A DNA stretch of 64,000 nt from Exilibacterium tricleocarpae (lineage in GTDB: Bacteria; Pseudomonadota; Gammaproteobacteria; Pseudomonadales; Cellvibrionaceae), in NCBI RefSeq assembly GCF_007004655.1, contig NZ_ML660091.1, positions 392,259-456,258 on the forward strand. The letters are read 5' to 3'. The position numbers and the translations under genes are program-made. Positions 54,187-63,424 of the stretch are shown one piece after another. Within the stretch, counting starts at the first letter, position 1, and the number at the start of each line of letters is the position of its first letter. The notes beneath the pieces were generated by a model. That model was not told the origin of the DNA. It did no database searches and saw only the letters and a program-made list of their open reading frames with translations.

Positions 54187-54615
54187 ATGTTAAAGCTAGT
54201 CTTAGATACCGATGTTATTGTCGCCGCTATGAGGAGCCCGAAAGGCGCTTCAGCGGCTTTGTTGGATGCAGCGCTTAATCAGGATTTGATAATGCTCGCC
54301 AGCGTGCCACTTTTTGTCGAATATGATGCCAAATGTACAGATCCACGCCATTGGACAGAAGCCGAGCTGACTGGTGAGCAAGCCCATAGCTTTGTCAACG
54401 GTATTGCCACTATGATAAAGCCTGTAAAAACGCATTTTCTTTGGCGGCCCGTGTTGCGTGATCCCAATGATGAAATGGTACTGGAAGTGGCTATGAATGG
54501 GCAGGCTGACGCTATTGTTACCTTTAACCATCGTGACTTTGGCGGTGTATCGGAAAGGTTTAATGTAGATATTCTATTGCCTTCTGAGGCAATAAGGAGA
54601 GTAAGAAATGGCTGA
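54187..54615 (+). CDS. PIN-domain toxin
   Basis: A 142-residue PIN-family protein of the putative-toxin type (COG1569-like). It begins MLKLVLDTDVIVAAMRSPKG, with Asp acidic residues after the first strand. Further acidic residues occur in RDPNDEMVLEVA and near the end (TFNHRDFG). PIN toxins are metal-dependent RNases that cleave tRNA, rRNA or mRNA. Its end overlaps the antitoxin start by eight bases. It is the first gene to the right of the probable attachment site. Confidence 0.88.
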   Translation: MLKLVLDTDVIVAAMRSPKGASAALLDAALNQDLIMLASVPLFVEYDAKCTDPRHWTEAELTGEQAHSFVNGIATMIKPVKTHFLWRPVLRDPNDEMVLEVAMNGQADAIVTFNHRDFGGVSERFNVDILLPSEAIRRVRNG

Positions 54616-54856
54616 AACATCAACGTATCCACTCAGGTTGCCGACTTCGCTTAAAGATGAAGTCACTAAGGTTGCCAAACGTGACGGAACTAGCGTTAAC
54701 CAATTTATTGCATTGGCGGTTGCTGAAAAAATTTCTGCTTTGGAAACGGAGGAGTTTTTCAAAGAACGTGGACAATTAGCCGATATGGATGAATTTAAGA
54801 ACATTCTATATCGAGATGGCGGTGTGGCTCCAGCTCAAGGAGATGAACTACCTTGA
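54608..54856 (+). CDS. Ribbon-helix-helix antitoxin partner
   Basis: An 82-residue protein beginning MAETSTYPLRLPTSLKDEV, a ribbon-helix-helix DNA-binding segment with helices KDEVTKVAKRDGTSVNQFI and LAVAEKISAL. It overlaps the PIN gene by eight bases. Such antitoxins bind toxin and repress their own promoter. The order toxin then antitoxin is the less usual one, as in several PIN-RHH pairs. Confidence 0.85.
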   Translation: MAETSTYPLRLPTSLKDEVTKVAKRDGTSVNQFIALAVAEKISALETEEFFKERGQLADMDEFKNILYRDGGVAPAQGDELP

Positions 54857-55353
54857 TCGTAAAGAGTTCGCAAAAACTGGACAAGCTATTTAGCGAGTAT
54901 TCGAGGCCTTGAGGCTGATATTGGCCGTTACGAATGGCAGATTGCTTAGGCTGTGGCCTTCATTGGAGTGCTAAGGCCATGTGGACTTACTTATTGAGGT
55001 TGGGTAAGAGGTAAAGATTGCACCTGTTGTTTGGATGCACTAAGAAGGTGATTCACAGAGCATCTTTTATCCCTGGCATCGAAAGATATAGTCTCTGAGT
55101 GGTAGTATGTAGGCTATCTGGATATTAGATAACCAATTGCACAGAGCGTCATTGCTTAAACATTACGGCGGCTTGCAAATCAAAGCTGTCTAGTAGAACA
55201 TGCTCCAACTTATTAATATTCATGGAATTTTAAGCAAAGTAAATTTGCTACCGGAGCATAAATGGGATCATTCCGGAGCTAGAAGTCAATACTGCCTGCC
55301 CATTCAATGGCGTATTTACTATCTTGGTGGGGCTTAAGTATTAAGTTTATTTT
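54857..55353. other. Intergenic region in the AT-rich element
   Basis: About 500 bp between the toxin-antitoxin pair and the HD gene. It is AT-rich with only short open frames. It probably contains the promoter of the HD-methyltransferase unit. Nothing else was recognised. Confidence 0.35.
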
Positions 55354-56658
55354 ATGGAATTTCACGACGTTTTACATGGCCATATAGTTATCGAGCACCC
55401 CGAAGTCAAAGATATGGTGCGCGACCTTATTAGTAGCACCGAGTTGCAACGCTTAAGAAATATGCGCCAAATGAACTTTGATGTTCCTCTCATACAGGAG
55501 CTAGGACGCTCGAGAAGGCTCCCTCATTCCATAGGCGTTGCACACGTGGCTTTAACTCTTGCTCAGCAAGGACAGCTAACAGTGAAAGAAATTAAAGAGC
55601 TAGTCGCAGCCGCCTTACTACACGATGCTGCGATACCACCTTATGGTCATTTGGTAGAAACAGAGTTTAAACAAAATAAGATTAAAAAATTCGATCACGC
55701 AGATATACTAAAGTCATTCATATTTGGTACCTTTCCGGATAGAAACTCGTTTACAGAAATCCTGCCTAAAAGGCAGTTAGAAGTAAATAAGGTCCTAAAC
55801 CGGCATGATGTTGATCCAGATAAAGTATTTGAGCTAGTTGCACCACATGGCAACAAAAAAAGTCCGATTGCAGCCGATGTAGACCTGGACAATATTGATA
55901 ATGTTCATAGGATGGCGGTCCTTTTAGGGTGGAAAAATGCCAAGGAAAACACTAAAAAATTACTCGATGCTACAAAGCTGAATAGCCTTAAGCAAATGAG
56001 ATTTACTACAGAAGCGGTAGAGCCACTAAGAAATTGGCTGGATTTCCGCGAAAAGATATATACCCTTATTATTGCTCACCCCGAGTGTATTCCCCACAAT
56101 GCATTACAGTCAGATCTAGTTGAATCAGCAGTAATCAATGGTGTTATATCTAATGATAATTGGTATTTATCCGAACCCGAGTTTGAAGATAATCTGAGAA
56201 AGAATGAGAAAACCAAAGATTTAGCTGAGCAGTTGATTTCAGGCTGCAATTATTCATTCATAGATTATGTCTGGATAAAAAATATTGACACTCAGGAAAA
56301 GCTCAAGAATTCAGATGTTAAAAGAAAAATGTCGGAGTCTATAGACTTTGAATTGAATGACACAGGATATTTTATTTGGAGCGAAAAAGGGTTGATTAGT
56401 AGAGAGATCAACTGGCTGGATGAAAACGGTAAAAAACATAGATTAGGGGAAAACTCGAAAAGCTGTATGATCGCCCTCGTTAAAAAAACCCCTGGAGGAA
56501 AAGCCACAAATGATCAAAAAAGCAAATGGAGAGAAGCTGTGGTAGCTGAGTTTGAGTGCCTAGCAAAAACAAGGCGTTTTGACCTGGCATTTCCCGAGGA
56601 CTACTCAGGAAGTTATTTTAGCAGAGGAACAAACGAATTTGAACTCAAATTACAATAA
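55354..56658 (+). CDS. HD-domain phosphohydrolase, SAMHD1/dGTPase-like
   Basis: A 434-residue HD-superfamily protein. Metal ligands appear in order: His58 (RLPHSIGVAH), His90-Asp91 (LLHDAAIPPYGHLVE) and an Asp near 175-177 (AADVDLDNIDNVHRM). This spacing resembles SAMHD1-like dNTP triphosphohydrolases and COG1078 phosphohydrolases. It is soluble. It may remove dNTPs or another nucleotide, a known anti-phage strategy, but activity is unproven. Its 3' end overlaps the DNA methyltransferase gene, so they are linked. Confidence 0.85.
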   Translation: MEFHDVLHGHIVIEHPEVKDMVRDLISSTELQRLRNMRQMNFDVPLIQELGRSRRLPHSIGVAHVALTLAQQGQLTVKEIKELVAAALLHDAAIPPYGHLVETEFKQNKIKKFDHADILKSFIFGTFPDRNSFTEILPKRQLEVNKVLNRHDVDPDKVFELVAPHGNKKSPIAADVDLDNIDNVHRMAVLLGWKNAKENTKKLLDATKLNSLKQMRFTTEAVEPLRNWLDFREKIYTLIIAHPECIPHNALQSDLVESAVINGVISNDNWYLSEPEFEDNLRKNEKTKDLAEQLISGCNYSFIDYVWIKNIDTQEKLKNSDVKRKMSESIDFELNDTGYFIWSEKGLISREINWLDENGKKHRLGENSKSCMIALVKKTPGGKATNDQKSKWREAVVAEFECLAKTRRFDLAFPEDYSGSYFSRGTNEFELKLQ

Positions 56659-57835
56659 AAAACTACAAGGGATAGATTGGTCATTTTCTAGTTTTAGCAA
56701 TTCAGGTATTCACTCAATACACTGGTATCCTGCGACTTATATTTCAGCAATCCCAGGGACGCTTATCCCATCATTGACACCACATGGGTCTACCATACTA
56801 GATCCATTTTGTGGGTCGGGCACTAGCGGTTTAGAATCCTTGAGATTAGGTAATAACTTTATTGGCATTGATACAAACCCTATTGCGCTATTAATGACTG
56901 AAGCGAAGCTCTACTACCCTAACCCTGTTACTTTTATAAAAAGGGCTCATGAAATAGTCCGGGATTCCCAGCTTCATTTTTCAACAGGTGATATTGAAGG
57001 TCATCCCCAAGAAAATGAGCTTAAGTGCTGGTATCACCCTGATACGGTCGCAGAACTAAATGCCTTACTATCTCAAATTATCTTTATTTCAGATAAGAGA
57101 AGTCGCAGATGTGCCCTTGCAGTTTTTTCTAGCATGTTAAAAGGCCTCTCATCTCAAGGGCGGCATTGGGGCTGGGTTTGTGACAATGTAAAACCGAAGC
57201 CTGGAGAGATAACATATAAAAATGCATTCGTCAGTTTTTTGAATGCTGTTGATGAATACATTGCTTCGTCGAAGGCTTCATTTCGCATTCTTAAAGAGAT
57301 ATCACCTAATGATACGAGACAGAAAGTAAGAAAAAGGTTTTCACTCAAGCAGGGAGACTGTGTTAACCACATGGAAAAGCTGTCTATTAACTCTGTAGAT
57401 TTAATAATGACCTCGCCCCCATACTATGGGGTAGCGGATTATATAAAATCTCAAAGACTGAGTTACCTCTGGTTTGATAGAGATGAATTGGCCTCAGAAA
57501 ACATCGGTTTTAGAGACTTTGAAAAACTAAGAAAACAAGAGAAAGGTTCTCGCTCTCATAGACATAGGAGCAACAGCCGTAGTATTTACCTAGAATTCAT
57601 TGGAGATTTTCTTAAGAGTTCTTCACGAGTGTTAAGGCCTGGCGGCCATATAGCCCTCGTGGTTGGCGAATCCAAAGCTAGAGAAGCTACGACCGAAGCG
57701 TTAGTGGAGTCTGCACTACTTGCGGGTTTTGAATTGATTCTTCGCAAAGAGCGGGATATCAAGTCTACTCGGCGACGCTTGATGGCAAAAGTCAAAGGTG
57801 AGGATGTGCTCATATTTCAGAATCAAAAGGATTAG
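56639..57835 (+). CDS. DNA methyltransferase, SPPY-type
   Basis: A protein of about 398 residues with TTG 56639 as start (AGAGGAA nine bases upstream); an in-frame TTG at 56579 would overlap the HD gene by 80 bp. The SAM-binding motif ILDPFCGSGTSGLESL is near residue 55, and the catalytic motif is IMTSPPYYG, SPPY rather than DPPY, usual for N4-cytosine or N6-adenine enzymes. The N-terminal HWYPATYISAIPGTLI is also typical. No restriction endonuclease is adjacent. Its stop is one base before the next gene. Confidence 0.87.
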   Translation: MNSNYNKKLQGIDWSFSSFSNSGIHSIHWYPATYISAIPGTLIPSLTPHGSTILDPFCGSGTSGLESLRLGNNFIGIDTNPIALLMTEAKLYYPNPVTFIKRAHEIVRDSQLHFSTGDIEGHPQENELKCWYHPDTVAELNALLSQIIFISDKRSRRCALAVFSSMLKGLSSQGRHWGWVCDNVKPKPGEITYKNAFVSFLNAVDEYIASSKASFRILKEISPNDTRQKVRKRFSLKQGDCVNHMEKLSINSVDLIMTSPPYYGVADYIKSQRLSYLWFDRDELASENIGFRDFEKLRKQEKGSRSHRHRSNSRSIYLEFIGDFLKSSSRVLRPGGHIALVVGESKAREATTEALVESALLAGFELILRKERDIKSTRRRLMAKVKGEDVLIFQNQKD

Positions 57836-57836
57836 A

Positions 57837-58595
57837 ATGAATATCAAAAACCAAGGATTTATAACTTTAGCACCAGGAGTTTTACTAGCTGATAATGCTG
57901 AGGGAAACGATATAATTGAGGTTGATGGCGTTCAATACAATCGTTTTATGGATGGTTTTTACATCGATCGGAGCACTGCAGAACTCACTACTGAGCAGGT
58001 TTTTGCTCTTTGTCGCTCCCGCTCAGAAAACCCCAATTTAGTTAGTAATGGACCAGGTAACGAGCAGGTAAAAAGTATTATATCGAGTTATATCCTAGCT
58101 AAAAATCCATCAACACTGTTAGAGTTGGGAGCAGGAATAGAGCCTACTTTGACCCACAAGGCAGATGATTCCATCTATATTATTTCCGATGCAGATGATA
58201 TTGTCGTTCAACAAAACTCTGAATTGGGAAGAGAGTGCAGTCATTTTGGCAAGGGTTTACCGTTGCTGTTTGACGATAATTTTTTTGACCTAATATTTGC
58301 TGTTTTTGTATTCCATTTTTCGATTTATCAAGATCAAATCCAGGAAATTTCAAGGTGCCTTAAGACTGACGGTGTTTTAATTGCCAATGTCTACTTGCTA
58401 GATACAAATGAGAGGGCTATTTTGGAAAAAAAATTTAGGGATGAAGGTTTAATATCACTTCGTATATCCGACCCTATGTCTTCTTGTAAAAATAATGAAT
58501 ACTGGCTATTTTCATTTTCTGAAGAAACACTTGACTTAAACAATACTATCTTTCAAAAAATATTGGCCTCCACTGTTAGTAAAAAGAACTCATAA
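57837..58595 (+). CDS. SAM-dependent methyltransferase-like protein
   Basis: A protein of 252 residues from the ATG at 57837, six bases after AAAAGG and one base after the previous stop. Class I methyltransferase features: LLELGAGIEPTL (SAM-binding loop), an acidic pair at the second strand (SDADD), and IQEISRCLKTDGVLIANVY typical of a post-catalytic helix and strand. It lacks a clear DNA-base-methylation motif, so its target could be a protein, RNA or small molecule. Its end overlaps the convergent kinase gene by 20 bp. Confidence 0.8.
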   Translation: MNIKNQGFITLAPGVLLADNAEGNDIIEVDGVQYNRFMDGFYIDRSTAELTTEQVFALCRSRSENPNLVSNGPGNEQVKSIISSYILAKNPSTLLELGAGIEPTLTHKADDSIYIISDADDIVVQQNSELGRECSHFGKGLPLLFDDNFFDLIFAVFVFHFSIYQDQIQEISRCLKTDGVLIANVYLLDTNERAILEKKFRDEGLISLRISDPMSSCKNNEYWLFSFSEETLDLNNTIFQKILASTVSKKNS

Positions 58596-59151
58596 AGCTA
58601 TCAATTGCATACTTAAGTTCAATTTCTGTCCCTACATTTTCAAATCTATGATCAGCACAATTCATCAGGATTTCAACATAACGTTCACTTTGTCGGTTAT
58701 TAAGGTTTTGAAATTGACTCGCTGAAAGTTCACCATCTTTAATAGTGTCAATATTTTCTTTAGCCCTAATATATCGTATGTCATCACTTGCAGAAATAGC
58801 GATTAGCTTAAAGTTATTGAGTGTTTTATATACTTCAATCTCCTCGATATATCTAATTCCATCTATAACATATCTCAAGTCACCTAACGGCTCATGTGCT
58901 TGAACTTGAGCTACACGGGCTCTCGCTATAATATCCCGACCCAAATCTGCAAAAATAGCATCACCAGTTGCAGCTAGTAGGTCTCTCCTTGCTGGCAATC
59001 CAAGTGCCTCTAGGATCGACTTAAGAACCCGAGCATTCGGCGCAAAGTTATAGCCGTATTTCTCTGATAAGTATTTGCTCGCTGTAGATTTTCCCGCTCG
59101 TATAGGTCCTGTAATACCTATTATCAGGGGCAAGGTGTCGCTGTAATACAT
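58576..59151 (-). CDS. P-loop kinase, nucleotide-kinase-like
   Basis: A 191-residue protein. A Walker A motif GPIRAGKST is at 15-23 (Lys21). A second acidic motif is VIDGIRY, and the chain resembles dephospho-CoA kinase and deoxynucleoside monophosphate kinases (phage-type). It could phosphorylate nucleotides or another small molecule. Its 5' end overlaps the membrane-protein gene by 28 bp, so those two are one transcription unit, convergent with the HD-methyltransferase unit. Confidence 0.8.
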   Translation of the reverse strand: MYYSDTLPLIIGITGPIRAGKSTASKYLSEKYGYNFAPNARVLKSILEALGLPARRDLLAATGDAIFADLGRDIIARARVAQVQAHEPLGDLRYVIDGIRYIEEIEVYKTLNNFKLIAISASDDIRYIRAKENIDTIKDGELSASQFQNLNNRQSERYVEILMNCADHRFENVGTEIELKYAIDSFMSSFY

Positions 59152-60023
59152 AGTAAAGTGATAAAAAACACGTATAGTGATACGGAAGTAATGATTTTAC
59201 TTATCTGACCACTGGTTAATGGAATTTCCCTAGGACTATTAGAACGTGTTCCTTCCCATGGAAAAAGCCTAATTATATATGCTTCAAGGCATTTTGTTGA
59301 ATGAAATATTCCTATTACTGCTATTAGCGATAAGTCACCATATACAGCATGGCGGGGAGTGGCATCAACTGGATAAAGCCAAAAAACCACATAGCATAAA
59401 ATAAGACATAATATAGATGAGAAGCCATATGTCAGAGTGCCAGTCAAAAAGCCAATTGATTTTTGTTTGGCGGTGATTGTTATTAGATGTGGGTGCTCTC
59501 TCGCTCCCAAAGGGCTAGATATTACGTCGGCTAGAATATCCCACACTAAAAATATTGAGAAAACAGCCACTAATTGCATCGCTTCGGGTAAAGCTGATGC
59601 TTGAAAAACAAAATCGCTATCTATACCTTGCGAGGAATAATCTTTTATATTAACTTCAATACTGACAGCTATACCAAAATATATAGTGACAAGCATTACT
59701 TCAATCAAGAGTAAAAAGAACGGTATGGATAAAAGGCTTGTAATGCTATTCTGGTGACCCGCTGCCTTTGACTTAGACCACCCTACCCAGCTAGCCGACA
59801 CTAATATTAACCCAAGCGATGCATGAGTAAATGGAGCAGCCAGTAACCAGTCATTTTTGATAAGGTTTAAAAAAATATCTGGACTAAATATTGGTATAGA
59901 CCAACCTTTAGTGACCAGAAAGAGGATGTCTGCAAAACGTTGTGCCAAGGTTGCAACAACCAAAGCAAACAACATTGCGATGAAAGTTCGTCTTAATTCA
60001 TTATTATTTGTTGCTTGCTCCAT
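59124..60023 (-). CDS. Polytopic membrane protein, hypothetical
   Basis: A 299-residue protein with about seven hydrophobic segments, beginning RTFIAMLFALVVATLAQRF. AGGAACG upstream supports the ATG at 60023. No family is recognised. It lies upstream of and overlaps the P-loop kinase, with which it may form a pair. Membrane proteins of this size are common effectors in anti-phage modules, but there is no direct evidence here. Confidence 0.7.
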   Translation of the reverse strand: MEQATNNNELRRTFIAMLFALVVATLAQRFADILFLVTKGWSIPIFSPDIFLNLIKNDWLLAAPFTHASLGLILVSASWVGWSKSKAAGHQNSITSLLSIPFFLLLIEVMLVTIYFGIAVSIEVNIKDYSSQGIDSDFVFQASALPEAMQLVAVFSIFLVWDILADVISSPLGAREHPHLITITAKQKSIGFLTGTLTYGFSSILCLILCYVVFWLYPVDATPRHAVYGDLSLIAVIGIFHSTKCLEAYIIRLFPWEGTRSNSPREIPLTSGQISKIITSVSLYVFFITLLCITATPCP

Positions 60024-61095
60024 TTATTACGTTCCTGTATGTTTTCTTGGATTTTATTCTTTGCCGTAACATTAGAAATGTCACTAAATTCGTGATCTGG
60101 ATCAGAAGTTAATTTTGGTAGCGAGTTATTGAGAAATTACTTTTCAATGCCGCTGCAAATCCAGTTCACATATCTCGGATATCACCTATGAGGTAATTTC
60201 AATTATTATTCAAGCATCCATAGCATATGCCAAGCCTAAGGCATTGATTTGATATGCAAACAGACCATCACACACTTTCTAGAACATAGATTAGCCAATG
60301 TGCCAATCATAATGCTCTCTGCGTCTTTACTAGCCTTCTTTCTTACCGTCCGCCACTTCATTAAATGTACCCAGGTTGACGCATTCCATAAATACCTACA
60401 GAACGGTACAAGCATACTGAACAAAAGTGGTTCGTGTAAATATCGATACTCCCTCGATAAATTTCTTAGACATATGAATACTTAATTACAGTAAGTCAGC
60501 GTTATCTAATAGACAATACCCCCAATATACTGTGGCGACTACAGCTTAGTCGTACTGATAGGTGGAGATAGGCCCTAGTGGCTATCTATCATGTTGTGAG
60601 CACACAACAGTATCTCTGATTCATTCCTATGCAACGGCAGTTTTCAGCAGCCATTACAGGCACCCAATAGGGTTGCCAACATGGGGTAATTTTGGACTTG
60701 AAAAGTGAAGCGGCGAAACCATAGCCGCTATCAACTGGAGGTGAAAAACTATATAGAAAATCAGAGGTAGGGCCCGTCTCTGTGCCGTTGCTTTACACAG
60801 AGACGGGCCGGAAATAGACGTAAAAACTGTAGCAAAATCAAGATATTAACGTCATGAGTACAGCTACAAAGCCAACACAATCACTTATGCGACCATTAAT
60901 CGGCCCCTTTTTAACGGGCTAATCAATAGGCACAGCACGCAACCCGCAGGTTTATTTATTTACCTGTCCAGGCGCGCCAGGCATGCGGTGATAGTCATTG
61001 TCCTGCTGTCTTATCGACAGCCGCCTGCTGGGCGTAACAGCACAGCGCGACCGGCGCTATACCCGGTTTAACACTCACCAATACGTAGGGTTTTT
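60024..61095. other. Long AT-rich intergenic region
   Basis: About 1,070 bp. Only short open frames without protein character are seen. It contains a perfect hairpin at 60771-60809 and another imperfect inverted repeat near 60550-60600. It separates the HD/methyltransferase module from the recombinase. Confidence 0.4.
60771..60809. repeat. Perfect 14-bp inverted repeat
   Basis: Arms GGCCCGTCTCTGTG (60771-60784) and CACAGAGACGGGCC (60796-60809) enclose an 11-base loop. No T tract follows on either strand, so it is not a typical terminator. It could be a structured RNA, a recombination site or a decayed element end. Confidence 0.7.
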
Positions 61096-62043
61096 ATGGG
61101 CAATGTTGGCGGCAATCGAAATTATGGCTACGGCAAACAACTGGCCTGGGCCGGGAAAAACGCCCTGGCGGATCGTTATGGCCACGGGCATTTTGCAACC
61201 CGTGCAACGCATGAGCAACGGTGGTGCCAGTTTGTCCGCTATTTAAAAGGACTCAATATCAGGGATGCCCGGCAAATCGATCAAAGTACAGTACGACAAT
61301 ATGACCTATGGCTCAAAGCACAGGTTAATAGCGGTCAGGTCCGGGTTGCCTATGCGCAGAATTTGCTATCGACGGTCAATGTCGTCTTGCAGGCTATGCG
61401 TAAAGATACCGTCCTTTTACTGTCCCCCACCGTCGTCGGCGCACGTTGCAATGTCCGTTCTACCGTCCCCGCCAGTTATGACAGGACGGTATTAGCGTCC
61501 CCTATTGCAATCCTCGACAATAAGGGGGAACAGCGGGTCGCGTTAATCGCCGCACTGGCCCGCGATGTCGGTCTGCGCTTCAGGGAAGCCTCGCTACTCA
61601 ACTGCCAGCAGGCGGTTAAGCAGGCAAATCGCCTCGGGCGCATTAACATCACGCAGGGCACCAAGGGCGGGCGCGGCAAGGGTGTGGATCGTTGGGTGCC
61701 GGTCAATGCGGATACGCTGCATACCCTGAAAGCCGCTGCTGATCTGCAAGGTAAAGCCAGTAATCTTGTCCCCGCAAACCTTACCTATGCACAATGGCGA
61801 GACCATGCCAACAGCCAGTGGCGCAACATCCCCAAGGCTGTCCCGATCAAGGGCTTTCACGATATGCGCGCTGCCTATGCCTGTGAACGCTATCAGGTGA
61901 TTACCGGCTTTCCCGCGCCGGTCATTGCCGGTGAGCGCTTAGCGCCCAAAGCATCCGATACCGATGCCAGAGCCATCATTGCCCAAGAGCTGGGACACAA
62001 TCGTCTGGATGTGGTCGCGTCGTATATCGGTAGTGCCAAATAA
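61096..62043 (+). CDS. Tyrosine recombinase (integrase domain protein)
   Basis: A 315-residue integrase of the atypical integrase-domain class (PF12835-like). The SAM-like N-terminal DNA-binding part (about 20-110) precedes the catalytic part: Arg in RDVGLRFREASLL, HxxR in KGFHDMRAAYA, His and Tyr in ELGHNRLDVVASYIG. All tyrosine-recombinase residues seem present. It sits within the AT-rich element and could mobilise it or a smaller unit. The next gene starts one base after its stop. Confidence 0.85.
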   Translation: MGNVGGNRNYGYGKQLAWAGKNALADRYGHGHFATRATHEQRWCQFVRYLKGLNIRDARQIDQSTVRQYDLWLKAQVNSGQVRVAYAQNLLSTVNVVLQAMRKDTVLLLSPTVVGARCNVRSTVPASYDRTVLASPIAILDNKGEQRVALIAALARDVGLRFREASLLNCQQAVKQANRLGRINITQGTKGGRGKGVDRWVPVNADTLHTLKAAADLQGKASNLVPANLTYAQWRDHANSQWRNIPKAVPIKGFHDMRAAYACERYQVITGFPAPVIAGERLAPKASDTDARAIIAQELGHNRLDVVASYIGSAK

Positions 62044-62044
62044 C

Positions 62045-62386
62045 ATGCGGCCGGCTAACGCCCAACAAGCCGCACGGCATATGGAACACCTGCTGGCCTA
62101 CACGTTAACCGGTAAACGCAGTGGCAAAGTCAGGGAACATGTGAATCGCGCCAAACGCATTGCGGTTATCCTCTACCGTCAATTCCAGGTCGGTCCGTAT
62201 CAATACCAGGCTAAACACCTGCGCTGGTATCTGATCACTCAAACACACCGGCTTAAACCGGCGACTCGTTACCGGCACTGGTTAACGATTAAATACTGTG
62301 CGTATGCGCTGAATAAAGAGTCTGACTGGACGGGGGCACTAAAGGGGCCTTGGTTAACGCCGGTGACCGATAAGGCACTGCACTAG
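62045..62386 (+). CDS. Hypothetical basic protein linked to the recombinase
   Basis: A 113-residue protein from the ATG at 62045, one base after the recombinase stop. It is basic, with many R, K, H, W and Y residues, and begins MRPANAQQAARHMEHLLAY. It resembles the N-terminal DNA-binding part of integrases in composition (GKVREHVNRAKRIAVILY), but no family is recognised. It may be a recombination accessory factor. A strong hairpin follows 30 bp later. Confidence 0.65.
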   Translation: MRPANAQQAARHMEHLLAYTLTGKRSGKVREHVNRAKRIAVILYRQFQVGPYQYQAKHLRWYLITQTHRLKPATRYRHWLTIKYCAYALNKESDWTGALKGPWLTPVTDKALH

Positions 62387-62415
62387 AACGAGCACCCCAG
62401 CCCGCTTTCCCTGTG

Positions 62416-62459
62416 TCCTCTGTTTTCCGGGTGAGTTTACTCGCCCGGAAAACAGAGGA
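62416..62459. terminator. Strong hairpin between convergent genes
   Basis: Arms TCCTCTGTTTTCCGGG (62416-62431) and CCCGGAAAACAGAGGA (62444-62459) are perfectly complementary over 16 bp, with a short inner GAG/CTC pairing. It lies between the convergent hypothetical and DUF6471 genes and probably stops both transcripts. Confidence 0.75.
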
Positions 62460-62505
62460 TGGCTTTAACAGTCTTAACATTTGGAAGTAATAAGCGCACC
62501 CAACC

Positions 62506-62730
62506 TCACTTGATGGGCGGCACCTCAATGTGTTTTACCTTGAGAACGGCGAGAATCTGCAACGCAAATGCAAAACTGAAAGCACCGTTGTTAACACGAT
62601 TGGCAATCGTCTGTGCGGATAGCTCCACGCCTAATTCATTGTCTAAAAGCTCTGCAATATCCTTCCATTCGACTCCATGGCGGGATTTAGCGGCTTTTAT
62701 TATGCGTGCAGCTTCTTCATTCCAATTCAT
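62506..62730 (-). CDS. DUF6471 domain protein
   Basis: A 74-residue protein. WKDIAELLDNELGVELSAQ followed by TIANRVNNGAFSFAF resembles a small helix-turn-helix-like domain (DUF6471). It is probably DNA-binding. It lies in the element, convergent with the recombinase unit and upstream of an unusually stable hairpin. Confidence 0.8.
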   Translation of the reverse strand: MNWNEEAARIIKAAKSRHGVEWKDIAELLDNELGVELSAQTIANRVNNGAFSFAFALQILAVLKVKHIEVPPIK

Positions 62731-62812
62731 TTCAGCTTCTTAGAGGATTTTAATATCAGGGAAACGCGATATTCTCTCGCTTAATGCTTGCAAGGGCAAT
62801 TTATCTTGTTAT

Positions 62813-62852
62813 AAACTAAGATTTCTTTGAAAACCCAAAGAAATCTTAGTTT
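62813..62852. repeat. Perfect 16-bp inverted repeat upstream of DUF6471
   Basis: Arms AAACTAAGATTTCTTT (62813-62828) and AAAGAAATCTTAGTTT (62837-62852) enclose eight bases. It lies in the divergent gap between the DUF6471 gene and the next hypothetical gene. It may be an operator for DUF6471 or a terminator-like structure. Confidence 0.75.
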
Positions 62853-62930
62853 TTGTGTCAATGCGCACCCCCGCGGAGGGCGAACTCCGCAGGGGAACGA
62901 CTTACCATCACCGACTTACAGGAGTCAGTC

Positions 62931-63422
62931 ATGATCGACCCGGATTCTACACAATCAGCGCCAACAGCGCCTCCCCATTATGAACTACTGAGCCACCCCT
63001 TAGTCCACTACCCCGATTCCCCCTCCTATCTGGGCTGCCTGGACATTCTGCACAATGCATCCTATCTGCTGGATTTGTTTCAGCACCTCAACCTCGACGA
63101 CACCAGTTGCAAGGGCGGCATGTCCAGCGACGCCGCCGTCTCATTTTATTGGCTGGCCAGAATGCTCGAAGATACCCTGCGCTATGTCAGCCACACCCTG
63201 CAAGCGGCATGGCAAGAACGTGACGCCGAGCAGACCGCAACCACGGTGCAGCAATCGGCCTTTTTTAATGCCCTGCGCGAACCCACTGGGGGCGATAAAT
63301 CCCATATCTATAGTGTTTTGGCGTCCTGCCTGAACATTGGCCGTGCCGATATTGAGGCATTTATTGCCATGGTTGACGGACAGCCGGACAGTACACCCAC
63401 CACACAAGACGAGGGGTGCTAG
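62931..63422 (+). CDS. Hypothetical protein, 163 residues
   Basis: A 163-residue protein from the ATG at 62931, with AGGAG upstream; the earlier in-frame start at 62853 is less plausible. It has no signal or membrane segment. The middle is helical (SDAAVSFYWLARMLEDTLRY). No family is recognised. It is followed by a second small gene three bases after its stop, so the two form a pair typical of conjugative-element cargo. Confidence 0.75.
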   Translation: MIDPDSTQSAPTAPPHYELLSHPLVHYPDSPSYLGCLDILHNASYLLDLFQHLNLDDTSCKGGMSSDAAVSFYWLARMLEDTLRYVSHTLQAAWQERDAEQTATTVQQSAFFNALREPTGGDKSHIYSVLASCLNIGRADIEAFIAMVDGQPDSTPTTQDEGC

Positions 63423-63424
63423 TC

